Positions 28,143-36,896 of a stretch of DNA of 64,000 nucleotides are shown here, one piece after another. This DNA is from Aminobacterium sp. MB27-C1 (GTDB taxonomy: Bacteria > Synergistota > Synergistia > Synergistales > Aminobacteriaceae). The position numbers were made by a program, and so were the translations under genes. Within the stretch, counting starts at the first letter, position 1, and every line of letters starts with the position of its first letter. The notes under the pieces were generated by a model, which was not told the origin of the DNA, did not search any database, and saw nothing but the letters and a program-made list of their open reading frames with translations. The stretch covers positions 1,240,001-1,304,000 of the forward strand of contig NZ_CP133089.1 of NCBI RefSeq assembly GCF_030908405.1, in the 5' to 3' direction.

Positions 28143-30227
28143 TTAAACTTTAAATTTTTCAATGACGCTTTGCATCTCTACTGCCAACTTAGATAATCCT
28201 TCACTAGACGAAGCTATTTCTTCCATAGAAGCCAACTGTTCTTCAGTGGCCGCTGAGACATTCTGTGCTTCATTTGCCGCGGTTTTGCTCAATTGATCAA
28301 TCTCTTGAGCTGAACCTACAATTTGCTGACTACCCGCAGACATTTGTTCAATAGCCTTTGATATTTCTATAACTTGGCGAGATACTTCACTTACTAAAAG
28401 CGAGATTTCCCGAAAGGATTCTCCTGTAGCAGAGACAACGTCTGCACCTAATCTGACTTCCTTCGTACCAGTACTCATAGCAAGAACGGCATCATCTGTG
28501 TCTGACTGAATTTCGCCTATTAAATCAGAAATTTGTTTGGTCGCTTTTTGGGCCTGTTCTGCCAACTGTCGAACCTCTTCCGCTACTACAGCAAAACCAC
28601 GTCCATGCTCTCCTGCACGTGCAGCTTCAATAGCAGCATTAAGAGCTAAAAGGTTTGTCTGATCAGCAATGCTGTGAATCGTATTGACAATCTGTCCAAT
28701 TTCCTTGGATCGATCACCTAATTTTGAAATGACTCTAGCGGAAACATCAACAGTTTCTTCAATTCTATTCATTTGACTAACAGCTCTTTCGACAGCTTTA
28801 TCACCATTCTCAGCACTGTTAACCGCTTGTTTTGATTGAGAAGATACTTCATTTACATCTATAGCTATTTGTTGGATGCTCGCAGATATCTCTTGAACGA
28901 CATCAAAAGTATTTTTTGCTGCATCACGCTGATCTTTAGCTCCTTGTGCCATTTCTGTAATTGATACAGCTACTTGATTGGCTGATTGAGCTGATTGCTC
29001 TGAACTTAACGATAGCCGTTCAGATGCGCAAGCTACCTCTCCTGATAGATGCCGCACTTTTGAGATAATAATTCTAAGATTACTTAAAAATTGATTCACT
29101 GCTTTCGCCAAGTCTCCAAGTTCGTTTTTACTGTCTATCTTAATCTCTTGCGTTAAGTCTCCACCTTTTTGAGCAAGTATTGAAAGTTCTTGTTGTAAAA
29201 CAAAAAGAGGGCCAGTGATTTTTTTAGAAAACCAATATGAAAATAAAGCAGAAATCAAGATAACAACTACTCCTATAATAATGTTTTTTGTCGCAACATT
29301 ATTTATAAAAGCTAATGCAGAGCTTTTTTTCTGAACCATAACTAAATTCCAAGGAGAAGAATTTCCTGGCATTGGAACACTTCTATAAGCACAAAAATAG
29401 GCATCACCATTAATATCTGTATACTCTCCTACTCCCGTTTCTCCGTTAATAACTTTGTTAATAATGTTTTTTAATGTCGCAGAAATAGCAAAATCAACTT
29501 CTTCTGTCAATTCATTTCCTTTTATATCTCTTAGAATATGACCTTGGCTGTCTTTTTTTAATATTATTTTTTTCTGTGTTTTATAATTAAATAACTCTGC
29601 AACTTGCTCCTTATCTGGGTGAGCCACAACAATACCCTCACCATCTAAAAGATATGCGTAACTACCCGCTCCAAAGTTATATTTCTCCACCATTTTTTGA
29701 AGTGTACTTGTTTCAATATCTGCCATCATTACGCCAACTAGCTTATTTTCACGATACATTCCGTTTACAGCCGTAGTAACGGCCATATTTCCAGCAACAG
29801 AATAATAAGATTTTGTAATATAGGATTTCTTTTTGTTTATAAATTCTTTAAACCACCAACGATCAGCTCGATTAGCTAAAGCACCACTCGACCGAGCTGT
29901 TTGATCCCCATTAAGAGTATGACTGGCAAGAAGCTGAAAAAAAGGATATCGTTTCACCATATGTTCCAATATACTTTTTTTATTTTCTTTATCGCCGTTG
30001 ACCATGTCTCCATTTATGGCAACTTGTGCATTAAGGTTATAAGCATTCTGCATAAACTGAGCTATATTCGCAGCTAAGCTTTCAGCTAAAATTGCATTAG
30101 TCTGTTGGACATTCTTTGCGTATCCAGAAGATATCAAATAATAACTAACGGAAAGAGACAACACTATTGCAAAGATTACCAATGTGCAATTTATGAGGAT
30201 AAATTGATGGCGAATAGATTTAAACAT
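28143..30227 (-). CDS. Methyl-accepting chemotaxis protein with dCache sensor
   Basis: A 694-residue chemoreceptor. One membrane segment near the N-terminus (about 8-30) and another near 315-335 ([18 protein letters not shown]) flank a periplasmic domain of about 280 residues. A HAMP domain follows, then a cytoplasmic signalling domain whose tip includes [19 protein letters not shown] and [14 protein letters not shown]. The periplasmic part contains DRWWFKEF and GVMMADI, which partly match the amino-acid-binding dCache signature, so an amino-acid-like ligand is possible. ATG at 30227 follows GGGAGG. It stands alone and would be methylated by the CheR at 13825. Confidence 0.95.
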   Translation of the reverse strand: MFKSIRHQFILINCTLVIFAIVLSLSVSYYLISSGYAKNVQQTNAILAESLAANIAQFMQNAYNLNAQVAINGDMVNGDKENKKSILEHMVKRYPFFQLLASHTLNGDQTARSSGALANRADRWWFKEFINKKKSYITKSYYSVAGNMAVTTAVNGMYRENKLVGVMMADIETSTLQKMVEKYNFGAGSYAYLLDGEGIVVAHPDKEQVAELFNYKTQKKIILKKDSQGHILRDIKGNELTEEVDFAISATLKNIINKVINGETGVGEYTDINGDAYFCAYRSVPMPGNSSPWNLVMVQKKSSALAFINNVATKNIIIGVVVILISALFSYWFSKKITGPLFVLQQELSILAQKGGDLTQEIKIDSKNELGDLAKAVNQFLSNLRIIISKVRHLSGEVACASERLSLSSEQSAQSANQVAVSITEMAQGAKDQRDAAKNTFDVVQEISASIQQIAIDVNEVSSQSKQAVNSAENGDKAVERAVSQMNRIEETVDVSARVISKLGDRSKEIGQIVNTIHSIADQTNLLALNAAIEAARAGEHGRGFAVVAEEVRQLAEQAQKATKQISDLIGEIQSDTDDAVLAMSTGTKEVRLGADVVSATGESFREISLLVSEVSRQVIEISKAIEQMSAGSQQIVGSAQEIDQLSKTAANEAQNVSAATEEQLASMEEIASSSEGLSKLAVEMQSVIEKFKV

Positions 30228-30394
30228 ACATAGCTTCCTCCCTTTAATTTATGATAATTAGTGAAATGTGGTTGTCATTTAGATGTAATCAAGATATATA
30301 GACGTCGTGTAAAATACCTCCTAATGCATTCAGAATTCTCTTTACCAAAAACATTAAAAATTCAAAATGCTATTTTATAATAAAATTCAAAAAA

Positions 30395-30424
30395 AAGTCA
30401 CTTAGAGTTACATCTAAGTGACTT
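30395..30424 (-). terminator. Terminator after the second autotransporter gene
   Basis: AAGTCACTTAGA (30395-30406) pairs perfectly with TCTAAGTGACTT (30413-30424). On the minus strand eight T follow the stem. The interval 30228-30484 holds this hairpin and the chemoreceptor leader; no clear promoter was recognised. Confidence 0.88.
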
Positions 30425-30484
30425 TAACAAGGTAATAAACTCTCTTTAAATAACGTTTGCTTTTATCGGATTAAGTCTACTTCT

Positions 30485-32638
30485 CTAAAACCTCCATCGA
30501 CAGCCTAGGGAGACTCCCCAATCCTTACTGGTGGTGTCGCCCCACGATCTTTCGGCATCAAGGTAGATCTGGTAATTCGGCGTGTCCTTTACAAATCCAA
30601 AACCCGCTACCACCTGGTCTCCTTCAAGAGTCGTCTCAAAACCTGTGCCATCCACCCGAACCGTGCTGTCTCCCTCGAATTCCTGTATCCAGCTCACCTT
30701 CCCGTATAGCTGCTGGCTGCCTCCTGATTCGCAGGCTCTCTGTCTACCGAAGACGCCACCAACTCGAAGCTGAAGGGAACGGCTTCGATCTGCCTCTACA
30801 TGAAGACCATTCTCGCTGATGTAATCGGCGCTTCCCGCCCAAAAGCCTGAGACCTCCATCTGCGGTTCCACAAAGTAACCATCTCGCGTATCGATGTGTC
30901 TGCCAACTTCTGCTGAGAGTCCGAATCCCCTGTTCTTAAAAGAACCTTTATCGTAAGAGCCGCCAAGTACCGGGGTGGTAAAACTATGATCGAAGCTGTT
31001 GTATTTGCCGATAATATCGAGATAGAAACCGTCATCTCGAAGCCAGCTCTGGTAGAGCCCGGCATAGATGCTTTCTGTATCTCCTGAACCTCCGCTGGTA
31101 AAGCTGTTATCTGCTTCGGCATATCCCAAAACAAAACCGGTAAAGCTCTTTCCATTTTTGTAACTTCGGGGACGGTCCTTCCCCACTTCTATGCCATGAA
31201 TCTTCTGATCGTAGTCTGTTCCTCCAGATGGGCTTACACTGTATTTCGTTGCGTAGGTCCGTGCCCAGATATCGCCGCTGTTCTGACTTCCCATGCGAAG
31301 TTCACCCATACGCTTCTTGATGTCATTCATTTCGCTGTACCAAAGAGAATGAATGGCCGCACTTTCGTTCATAAGGCCACGAACCGGCGTCGATGGCGCA
31401 TAAGTATTGTAGAGATAATAGTCTCTCTCATCTAACCCACTATGAGTAGAAGACAAGGCCGAACCTTGTGCCACACCGAAACGATAGATACCGATATCAC
31501 TACCTCCGTCAAAGGTAGCCGTGTTGGTAGCACTGTCTCCGATGTCGACAACCTTTACAACACCACTATTCCCCTCGCTGTTGTTCACAGCCACATAGTG
31601 ATTGCCACTGGCACTGTTTTCAATATAGACACGGTCAGAAGTGCCGGCATGTAGGTCGGAATTGAGATGGAAGGTGCCGTTGTTACCGGAAAGGTTGCGG
31701 ACTGTCAGTGTTCGGTACGTGTCTCCGGTTGGGGCAGTAAAGCGGAAATGACCGGAACCGAAGATGAGATTTGTAAGGTTGGAGTCGCCCGGGGTTGTCC
31801 ATGTGGCGTTGCTGTTGAGAATAATGTTGCCTGTCGATGCACTACCTACTCTTGTTATGCCATAAAGCCAACTGCCATTTTCCGCAACAATATTAATTGT
31901 ACTTCTATCATACAAACTTCCATAAGAGGAGTTGAAAAGCATCTCACGTCCAATAATAGATTGACCATCAACCCTAACTCTAATCTGCCCCTCATATAAT
32001 GTCTCAAAAGCAATTCCTGCCGACTGAATAGCAACATTATTTAAGGAGGCTATTCCCCTAGAAGTAGCCATCACAGCATGATTTTCATTCCCCATTGTAA
32101 CAATGTTTCCATTATTCATGGTAATAGTTCCTTCCATTACGGCAAGAGCCTCACTAGACGATGAATTGTTATTAACAACAATGGAAACATCATTCAGTAC
32201 AATCGACGATGAGGCATTCTCCACATGGGCGCCGTCTCCCCCTAAACTTGTGATATAGAGACTGCCTCCATTCATGGTAATCATGCCTCCAAAATAACTA
32301 CCAACACCGTGACCATAAAGCCCCAAATTCTTAATAATAACGTTGTTAAGCGTAATGCTGCCATTATCTCGAGCATATGCACCACGGCCGCGTTCCATGC
32401 CTGTTTCAGTACTCCATACAGTAATCGACAAATCATTCATCGTAGCAGTTGTGTTCGAATTCTTCACGGTGAGTGCACTGCCAGTATTTGTAACAATATT
32501 GTCAGTGACCATGTGAGATTGCCCATCATCAAAAAGTAGTGGCCCGGTATCCGCCAAGCTCTTCGATATCCCAGGTACCATAAGCAATGTCCAAAGCGCG
32601 CAAAAAGCTAACAAGCAGTACCTTCTTCGCCTTATCAT
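30485..32638 (-). CDS. Autotransporter with beta-helix-like passenger
   Basis: A 717-residue outer-membrane protein. A signal peptide (basic RRRR start, hydrophobic core, cleavage near SLADTG about 29-34) leads to an Asn/Ser/Thr-rich passenger of short repeating strands (about 35-380; for example GNIVTMGNENHAVMATS), as in adhesin-type beta-helices. The last 270 or so residues are an autotransporter barrel starting around GDIWARTYATKYSVSP and ending SLGCRWRF with a terminal phenylalanine. No protease or lipase motif is visible, so an adhesin or surface-structure role is only a guess. The barrel half of the gene is visibly richer in G+C than the passenger half. ATG at 32638 follows AGGAGG. Confidence 0.88.
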   Translation of the reverse strand: MIRRRRYCLLAFCALWTLLMVPGISKSLADTGPLLFDDGQSHMVTDNIVTNTGSALTVKNSNTTATMNDLSITVWSTETGMERGRGAYARDNGSITLNNVIIKNLGLYGHGVGSYFGGMITMNGGSLYITSLGGDGAHVENASSSIVLNDVSIVVNNNSSSSEALAVMEGTITMNNGNIVTMGNENHAVMATSRGIASLNNVAIQSAGIAFETLYEGQIRVRVDGQSIIGREMLFNSSYGSLYDRSTINIVAENGSWLYGITRVGSASTGNIILNSNATWTTPGDSNLTNLIFGSGHFRFTAPTGDTYRTLTVRNLSGNNGTFHLNSDLHAGTSDRVYIENSASGNHYVAVNNSEGNSGVVKVVDIGDSATNTATFDGGSDIGIYRFGVAQGSALSSTHSGLDERDYYLYNTYAPSTPVRGLMNESAAIHSLWYSEMNDIKKRMGELRMGSQNSGDIWARTYATKYSVSPSGGTDYDQKIHGIEVGKDRPRSYKNGKSFTGFVLGYAEADNSFTSGGSGDTESIYAGLYQSWLRDDGFYLDIIGKYNSFDHSFTTPVLGGSYDKGSFKNRGFGLSAEVGRHIDTRDGYFVEPQMEVSGFWAGSADYISENGLHVEADRSRSLQLRVGGVFGRQRACESGGSQQLYGKVSWIQEFEGDSTVRVDGTGFETTLEGDQVVAGFGFVKDTPNYQIYLDAERSWGDTTSKDWGVSLGCRWRF

Positions 32639-32755
32639 GAAGGCCTCCTAACGAAATGACATAAGTTTATTTATTTTAAACATATACAACTAAGTTAAAA
32701 ATACGTCTAGATTTTATTTTAACATGTATTTTTTTATATCGTTCCAGAATAGAAA

Positions 32756-32782
32756 ATCGCCTAGACGGATGTCTCAGGCGAT
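32756..32782 (-). terminator. Terminator after the cysteine-rich hydrolase-like gene
   Basis: ATCGCCT (32756-32762) pairs with AGGCGAT (32776-32782), extended by AGAC/GTCT inside. On the minus strand TTTTC follows. The rest of 32639-32862 shows no gene. Confidence 0.65.
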
Positions 32783-32862
32783 AATATAATATCTATATTA
32801 AATTTAACGAACATAAAATCTTTAATGTAACTCAATTTAAAATAAACAATTGAATTGATTAT

Positions 32863-33297
32863 TTATAATTCTACCGTAACAAAGCACTTATCATCATTCC
32901 ATAACGTTTTTCGAACAGAAAAAGTGGCACTTGGTTTAATGCCCTTAATCATCGCTTCTATCGGTGAGAGGCAATAAATTTGACATGGGCTACTTGCTCC
33001 CATTTTTTTGCACATAGAGCACAAGATACAGCTCATATTTACTGCAAAAAAGCCATTTTCAATATCTTCACAATTCCAACTGGCACAACCAAACAAATTT
33101 TGAACATTTACAAATGCTTGTTTAGGATCTTGAACACTAAATTTCTTAGCCAACATCGCTCCATTTTTCATTTGTTCATTGCGCTTTTGTCCCATGATTT
33201 TTTCTAATATCCCCTCGTTGCTATATCGTAAGGTTGAATCAGCAAGGGCCGCAGCATAACATAGCTGTAACATCTTGAATTTTTCTTCGAGATTCAT
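32863..33297 (-). CDS. Cysteine-rich protein resembling the thiazoline carboxylate (ATC) hydrolase family
   Basis: A 144-residue cytosolic protein with a helical N-terminal half and a cysteine-rich C-terminal half containing SCILCSMCKKMGASSPCQIY (about 90-109), LSPIEAMIKGI and TLWNDDKCFV. This pattern recalls small proteins annotated as L-2-amino-thiazoline-4-carboxylate hydrolase. The biochemical function of most members is untested, so the call stays at family resemblance. It is divergent from the OsmC-like gene on the other strand, with 80-90 bases between them. ATG at 33297. Confidence 0.55.
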   Translation of the reverse strand: MNLEEKFKMLQLCYAAALADSTLRYSNEGILEKIMGQKRNEQMKNGAMLAKKFSVQDPKQAFVNVQNLFGCASWNCEDIENGFFAVNMSCILCSMCKKMGASSPCQIYCLSPIEAMIKGIKPSATFSVRKTLWNDDKCFVTVEL

Positions 33298-33385
33298 TTT
33301 CTGACCTCCATCGTTATTTTTTAAATCTCTACAAAAGATCTTATTTGGGTAGTCAAATGCAATTAATAATGAAAGGATGATTAAT

Positions 33386-33820
33386 GTGAATAATAACCAG
33401 TCGGAAGTAAATGTAAAACTAACAAATCAAAAAGTTCAATTCAGCGGCGTATCAAAAACTAACCCTAATCATCCGATTGTTTTTGATTACCTACCCCCTT
33501 TAGGCGATGGACAAGGCTATAAAGGTCTCGAATTATTACTTATGAGTTTTGCCGGATGTGTAAGTACAACTATTGTGTATTTATTGAGAAAAATGGGGAA
33601 AAATGTCTCGGGATTCACTATTAAAGCAATAGGGATAAATAGAGCTCAACCTTTATCGCTTCAGAAGATTGATTTTGAAGCTATTTTAGAATCTAGTGAT
33701 GCTAGTGATTTGGATCTTAAAAATGCTATATTACAAGCTGAAAAATTATCTCCCGTATGGGTAACATGCAAAAACGATATTGAAGTTAATACGAAATCCA
33801 GAGTAATAAAGGTTTATTGA
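33386..33820 (+). CDS. OsmC/Ohr-family protein
   Basis: OsmC-type proteins are thiol-dependent peroxide-handling proteins. The 144-residue frame contains the buried helix with the first conserved cysteine in LLLMSFAGCVSTTIVYLL and the second in SPVWVTCKNDIEV near the C-terminus, the spacing expected for the family. The GTG at 33386 is preferred because GAAAGGA lies at a workable distance. An ATG three codons earlier (33377) abuts that site. It is divergent from 32863-33297 and convergent with 33849-34442. Confidence 0.8.
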   Translation: MNNNQSEVNVKLTNQKVQFSGVSKTNPNHPIVFDYLPPLGDGQGYKGLELLLMSFAGCVSTTIVYLLRKMGKNVSGFTIKAIGINRAQPLSLQKIDFEAILESSDASDLDLKNAILQAEKLSPVWVTCKNDIEVNTKSRVIKVY

Positions 33821-33848
33821 AATCAAATTTTTTTAACAACAAGCGATC

Positions 33849-34442
33849 TTATTGTATGTTTCTTTTTATAAAATCATGAATATATAAATTTGATATTTGG
33901 GTTTGTTTTGAATTGTACCACTCTGCATATTTATCCATGAAGCCATGCAATGCTTCCAATTTGAATATCTCTACATTAGACTTTTTTCGAAGCTCCCCGA
34001 CGATATTGTCGACATTAAAAGAATCTTGCTCTGCAAATAGCAAAAGAGTCGGACAAAATGGCTGCAGAAAAAGGTAATCACGTATACGAGAACCGTAACA
34101 ACATATAATTCCGTTACACTTCACGTTCTCACAACATCGCCATGCGATAGTTGCTCCTATACTGAATCCAATAATAAAAATTTTTTCATAATTGAGCGCT
34201 AAGTGCTTTATTAAACTTTCAATTTCTTTATAAACGTCAAAGCCTACATTGCTAACAAAATATTCATACGCATCATGGGTCTCTGCATATGAAAAATTGT
34301 CGCGTCTCAACATATCTGGACAAAACACATCAAATCCTTGCCCATGAAATTCTGCACACACGTCTTCAATGAAGTTATTTAAACCATATATTTCGTGAAG
34401 AACAATAATTGCCATTGTATTATGACTTTTATATTCGTACAT
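33849..34442 (-). CDS. Dienelactone hydrolase-like alpha/beta hydrolase
   Basis: A 197-residue alpha/beta hydrolase. The early strand and turn AIIVLHEIYGLNNFI (about 11-25) are typical of the dienelactone hydrolase family. The nucleophile elbow is GFSIGA, with Ser where classic dienelactone hydrolases have Cys. The acid is in FAEQDSF and the histidine in LEALHGFMD. The substrate is unknown. ATG at 34442 follows GAAAGG. Confidence 0.8.
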   Translation of the reverse strand: MYEYKSHNTMAIIVLHEIYGLNNFIEDVCAEFHGQGFDVFCPDMLRRDNFSYAETHDAYEYFVSNVGFDVYKEIESLIKHLALNYEKIFIIGFSIGATIAWRCCENVKCNGIICCYGSRIRDYLFLQPFCPTLLLFAEQDSFNVDNIVGELRKKSNVEIFKLEALHGFMDKYAEWYNSKQTQISNLYIHDFIKRNIQ

Positions 34443-34504
34443 TCATTAACCTTTCAAAGCGAAGTAGAGATTAGAGCAACTTCGAAATAGATATTAAAAG
34501 AAAC

Positions 34505-34936
34505 TCACAATACAAGCATATCATTCTCGTCAAATGACCAAGAAGGATTATATGCAACCTCCCAATAATAGCCATTTGGATCGATAAAATAACCGCTATA
34601 ACCACCCCAGAAAACTCTTTGCGGTTCTTTGGCTATAGTTGCTCCTGCTTTTTTTGCAAGATCCATAATTTCATGTACCTCAGCCTCATTTTTCACATTG
34701 TAAGCTAAAGTAATTCCTGCAAAACCAGAAGCGATCTGTGGCGGATTCATCTCATTGATATCTTCAGCTAGAAGTTCCAATGGATATAATTCGAATTTTG
34801 TTCCGGTAGTGTTAAAGAAAATAACTTTCGGTTCATCTTCTGTTACATCAGTAGAAAAACCTAGCCCGTCACGGTAGAAACGAATTGACTGGGCCATATC
34901 CTTTACACCGAGACAAATAATACTAATCCTATTCAC
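34505..34936 (-). CDS. Glyoxalase/VOC-family protein
   Basis: A 143-residue protein of the vicinal oxygen chelate fold with the two beta-alpha-beta modules: IICLGVKDMAQSIRFYRDGL at the start, and GYSGYFIDPNGYYWEVAYNP near 110-129. A Glu in YWEV is a likely metal ligand. The specific reaction cannot be told; bleomycin-resistance-like, lyase and dioxygenase members all look like this. GTG at 34936 follows AAAGGGGAG. A perfect TATAAT lies about 70 bases upstream, just beyond the group II intron 3' end, without a good -35. Confidence 0.82.
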   Translation of the reverse strand: MNRISIICLGVKDMAQSIRFYRDGLGFSTDVTEDEPKVIFFNTTGTKFELYPLELLAEDINEMNPPQIASGFAGITLAYNVKNEAEVHEIMDLAKKAGATIAKEPQRVFWGGYSGYFIDPNGYYWEVAYNPSWSFDENDMLVL

Positions 34937-35018
34937 AAAAAAGCTCCCCTTTCACTAAAAACTTAAGAATATCTCTAGTTTAATATTTATTTTCTTAAAT
35001 TATATCCAAAAAGCGGTA

Positions 35019-35336
35019 ATCGGGTAGGAGGCTAAGCAACTAGTTGGTCAGCCGACCTCCCACAGCACCGTACGTACCGTTCGGTATACGACGCTTCCAA
35101 ATATCCGCCACATTTACACCTTCTGATTTCGTGTAGCTATTGGGCTTTGACTTGTTATGCAGCCTTACCCTCAGAAGATTGCCTGATGTGATTCCTGTTC
35201 GTCAGACCGGAGGTTTGCCGCCAGCTTCCTTCAGATCCCACCTCGCGATAGACACCCTTGCTCTTGGCTATGTGCTTGCCGCTACAGGCCGCACTCGGGA
35301 CTTTCACCCGTTAGATTGCGCCCATGCTGGGCGCAC
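35019..35336 (-). mobile_element. ORF-less group II intron (about 318 nt)
   Basis: The minus strand begins GTGCGCCCAGCATGGGCGC, the standard 5' end of bacterial group II introns, and continues with CGGGTGAAAGTCCCG. Near the 3' end, domain V is complete (35064-35095): AGC GTC GTA TACC, loop GAAC, GGTA, a CG bulge, then TAC GGT GCT, with all arms paired and the catalytic AGC triad. Domain VI follows, with GGGAGG (35061-35056) pairing to CC-U-ACCC and an unpaired A at 35025, seven bases from the 3' end CCCGAT. The whole is far too short for the intron-encoded reverse transcriptase, and none is found. Domain I may also be shortened. It sits immediately after a terminator hairpin, as terminator-targeting group IIC introns do, but the class was not determined. 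Confidence 0.85.
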
Positions 35337-35339
35337 ATA

Positions 35340-35369
35340 AAAAACTCCTAGCAAAACTAGGAGTTTTTA
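35340..35369 (-). terminator. Terminator hairpin at the 5' boundary of the group II intron
   Basis: AAAAACTCCTAG and CTAGGAGTTTTT flank a five-base loop. On the minus strand the stem is followed by TTTTTTAT and then directly by the intron 5' end. It lies just after the stop of the decayed RlmD-like tail and would be that gene's terminator. Confidence 0.8.
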
Positions 35370-35376
35370 GAGCAGG

Positions 35377-35476
35377 TTATCTTTTTTGTAATAAAGCAAC
35401 ACTCTCCACATGACTCGAGAGGATAGCATTGACGTCCTGAGACAATTTTTGAACCTTATGTATGCGGGAACATATC
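35377..35476 (-). pseudogene. Decayed 3' end of an RlmD/TrmA-like rRNA methyltransferase gene
   Basis: On the minus strand one frame reads LRFDMFPHT then stops (up to about 35456), and a second frame reads SHVESVALLQKR and stops at 35377. Together they mimic the conserved C-terminus of RlmD/TrmA methyltransferases; the intact rlmD 2.1 kb away ends FDMFPQTVHVECVVLMSKGK. About 44 bases and a frame change separate the two blocks here. A terminator follows. The likeness covers only some twenty residues, so the call is tentative. Confidence 0.45.
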
Positions 35477-35517
35477 AAATCTTAGCATCTTATTGAAACT
35501 TCATTAATTAAAATATT

Positions 35518-36045
35518 TTATATTCTCAAAATATATTCTCTACTTTCAAATTCCACATCTCCACTAAACTTAGAATACTTCCCATCCTTTAGATAGACGA
35601 ACCCCATCTTTTCTAATATATGTCTAGATGCTAAATTCTTTTTTGCATGTTTTGCAAACAACTCATTTATTCCCAATTGTGATTTAGCAAAATGTATTAT
35701 CTTTTCAACAGCTTCAGATATAATGCCTTGACCCCAATACTGACGCATAATAATATATCCGATTTCATACATTTTTACTTTTGGATTATAAGTTATACCA
35801 CCTGATCCTATTAAAGCACCCGTCTTCTTTAATTCAAGTCCCCACGTATAGTTCTTATCGTTATAGATTAACTTTTCTTCTGCATTTAGCCACTCTTTAG
35901 TAACATTTATGTTTGTATGCATATCCCATTCCATATATTTGGTGGTCTCAGAGTCACTACTCCAATTCTTAAAGACTTCTTCTGCGTCATCAATTTTTAA
36001 AAGTCTTAATATTAATCTGTCTGTTTCTAATATTGGTGTTATCAT
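35518..36045 (-). CDS. GNAT acetyltransferase, RimJ/RimL type
   Basis: A 175-residue acetyltransferase. It opens ILETDRLILRLLKIDDAEEV (about 5-24), the usual start of the RimJ/RimL and ribosomal-protein-type GNAT group, and has the acetyl-CoA loop region MRQYWGQGIISEAVEKII (about 99-116) and ASRHILEKMGFVYL. Its substrate is unknown. It lies in the degraded pocket between the intron and the IS fragment but looks intact. ATG at 36045. Confidence 0.85.
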   Translation of the reverse strand: MITPILETDRLILRLLKIDDAEEVFKNWSSDSETTKYMEWDMHTNINVTKEWLNAEEKLIYNDKNYTWGLELKKTGALIGSGGITYNPKVKMYEIGYIIMRQYWGQGIISEAVEKIIHFAKSQLGINELFAKHAKKNLASRHILEKMGFVYLKDGKYSKFSGDVEFESREYILRI

Positions 36046-36119
36046 CTCTCATATATCCTTTCTGCCCCTTATTTCAATTTATAAAAGATTGTTTGATCAA
36101 CCTAATCTCTAGTGTAGGA

Positions 36120-36266
36120 TCCCCCTATGGTTACAAGAAACTGAACTATTGTCTGAAAGAGGATTATGGGCTGATAATCAACCATAAAAAAACTTATAGG
36201 CTTTTTAAAAAGCTAAATATCTTACGACCACAGCGGAAAAGAAAACCATACAGGCCAGCAAAGTAG
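36120..36266 (+). pseudogene. IS3-family transposase OrfB fragment (HTH_21 region)
   Basis: About 49 codons read SPYGYKKLNYCLKEDYG, then LIINHKKTYRLFKKLNILRP, then a basic tail and stop. This is the N-terminal helix-turn-helix region of IS3-family OrfB transposases (compare YGYR-x-L and INHKKVYRL). No DDE catalytic domain, OrfA or terminal repeats are found around it, so it is a relic. The interval 36046-36415 holds this fragment and otherwise nothing recognised. Confidence 0.7.
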
Positions 36267-36415
36267 CTTAAATTATTCTACTCAGCTCATTGGGATAACA
36301 GCTTTTTTTAAACAGCACATGGATACAAAAAAGAAATAAGAAAGAATGTTTTTAAGATAGTTTGTGAAGTACTATGGATTACAAGGATATTCTCCATATT
36401 TAGGTAGGGTTGGAA

Positions 36416-36896
36416 CTAATATAATTTAAAAAGAACATTTTCATAATTTTTAACATAGTATTTGATATTTTTTCTGCCTTTTTTGAATATGGTATGCCCT
36501 TCGGTTTCCAGCTTTGCCTTTTGGGCTTCAACACCTCCTGGATATTTGGGATTTAATTCACCATTAGCTTTAAGTGTTCTCCAATATGGTGTTTCATTCT
36601 CACTTCGTTGGAAACTTGCCTATGCTGCAATGAAAACAAAAATCCCAGCAGTAATCGGCTCCGTAAAATCCGCACCACTTAGCTTTGCAAAATATTCGCG
36701 TATTTCTACGATCGTAATGACATTACCATACGGCACCAAACTCATTACCTTATCATATTCAATAGGCGGAGCGAAATACAATTCTGTCCCCGCCATACTT
36801 TTCAATGCTCTTATGGTCGGTGATCGTCTGAAATTTAGGCATATCTTTGTTGTCATTTAGCATTGCATTAAAATCTTTTTTATCCTCATTGGCCAT
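36416..36896 (-). pseudogene. MGMT/Ada-like DNA alkyltransferase-family gene, broken by frameshift and nonsense
   Basis: From ATG 36896, behind AAGGAGGTG, the frame reads ANEDKKDFNAMLNDNKDMPK and on to KYGGDR, where one extra base near 36781 shifts it. In the next frame it continues YFAPPIEYDKVMSLVPYGNV, EIREYFAKLSGADFTEPIT and GIFVFIAA, meets TAG (36620-36622) where a Trp is expected, and then ASFQRSENETPYWRTLKANG, KYPGGVEAQK and KYYVKNYE to TAG at 36416. This is a complete MGMT-family gene (small proteins related to O6-alkylguanine alkyltransferases) with two lesions. Its length, 160 codons plus one base, fits a single insertion. Confidence 0.8.

Noticed and set aside
35140-35340. A 66-codon open frame on the plus strand
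   Set aside because: It is antisense to the group II intron. Structured intron RNA explains the sequence, and similar frames are artefacts of such introns.
36462-36860. A 132-codon open frame on the plus strand
   Set aside because: It is antisense to the MGMT pseudogene, whose residues can be followed on the minus strand.
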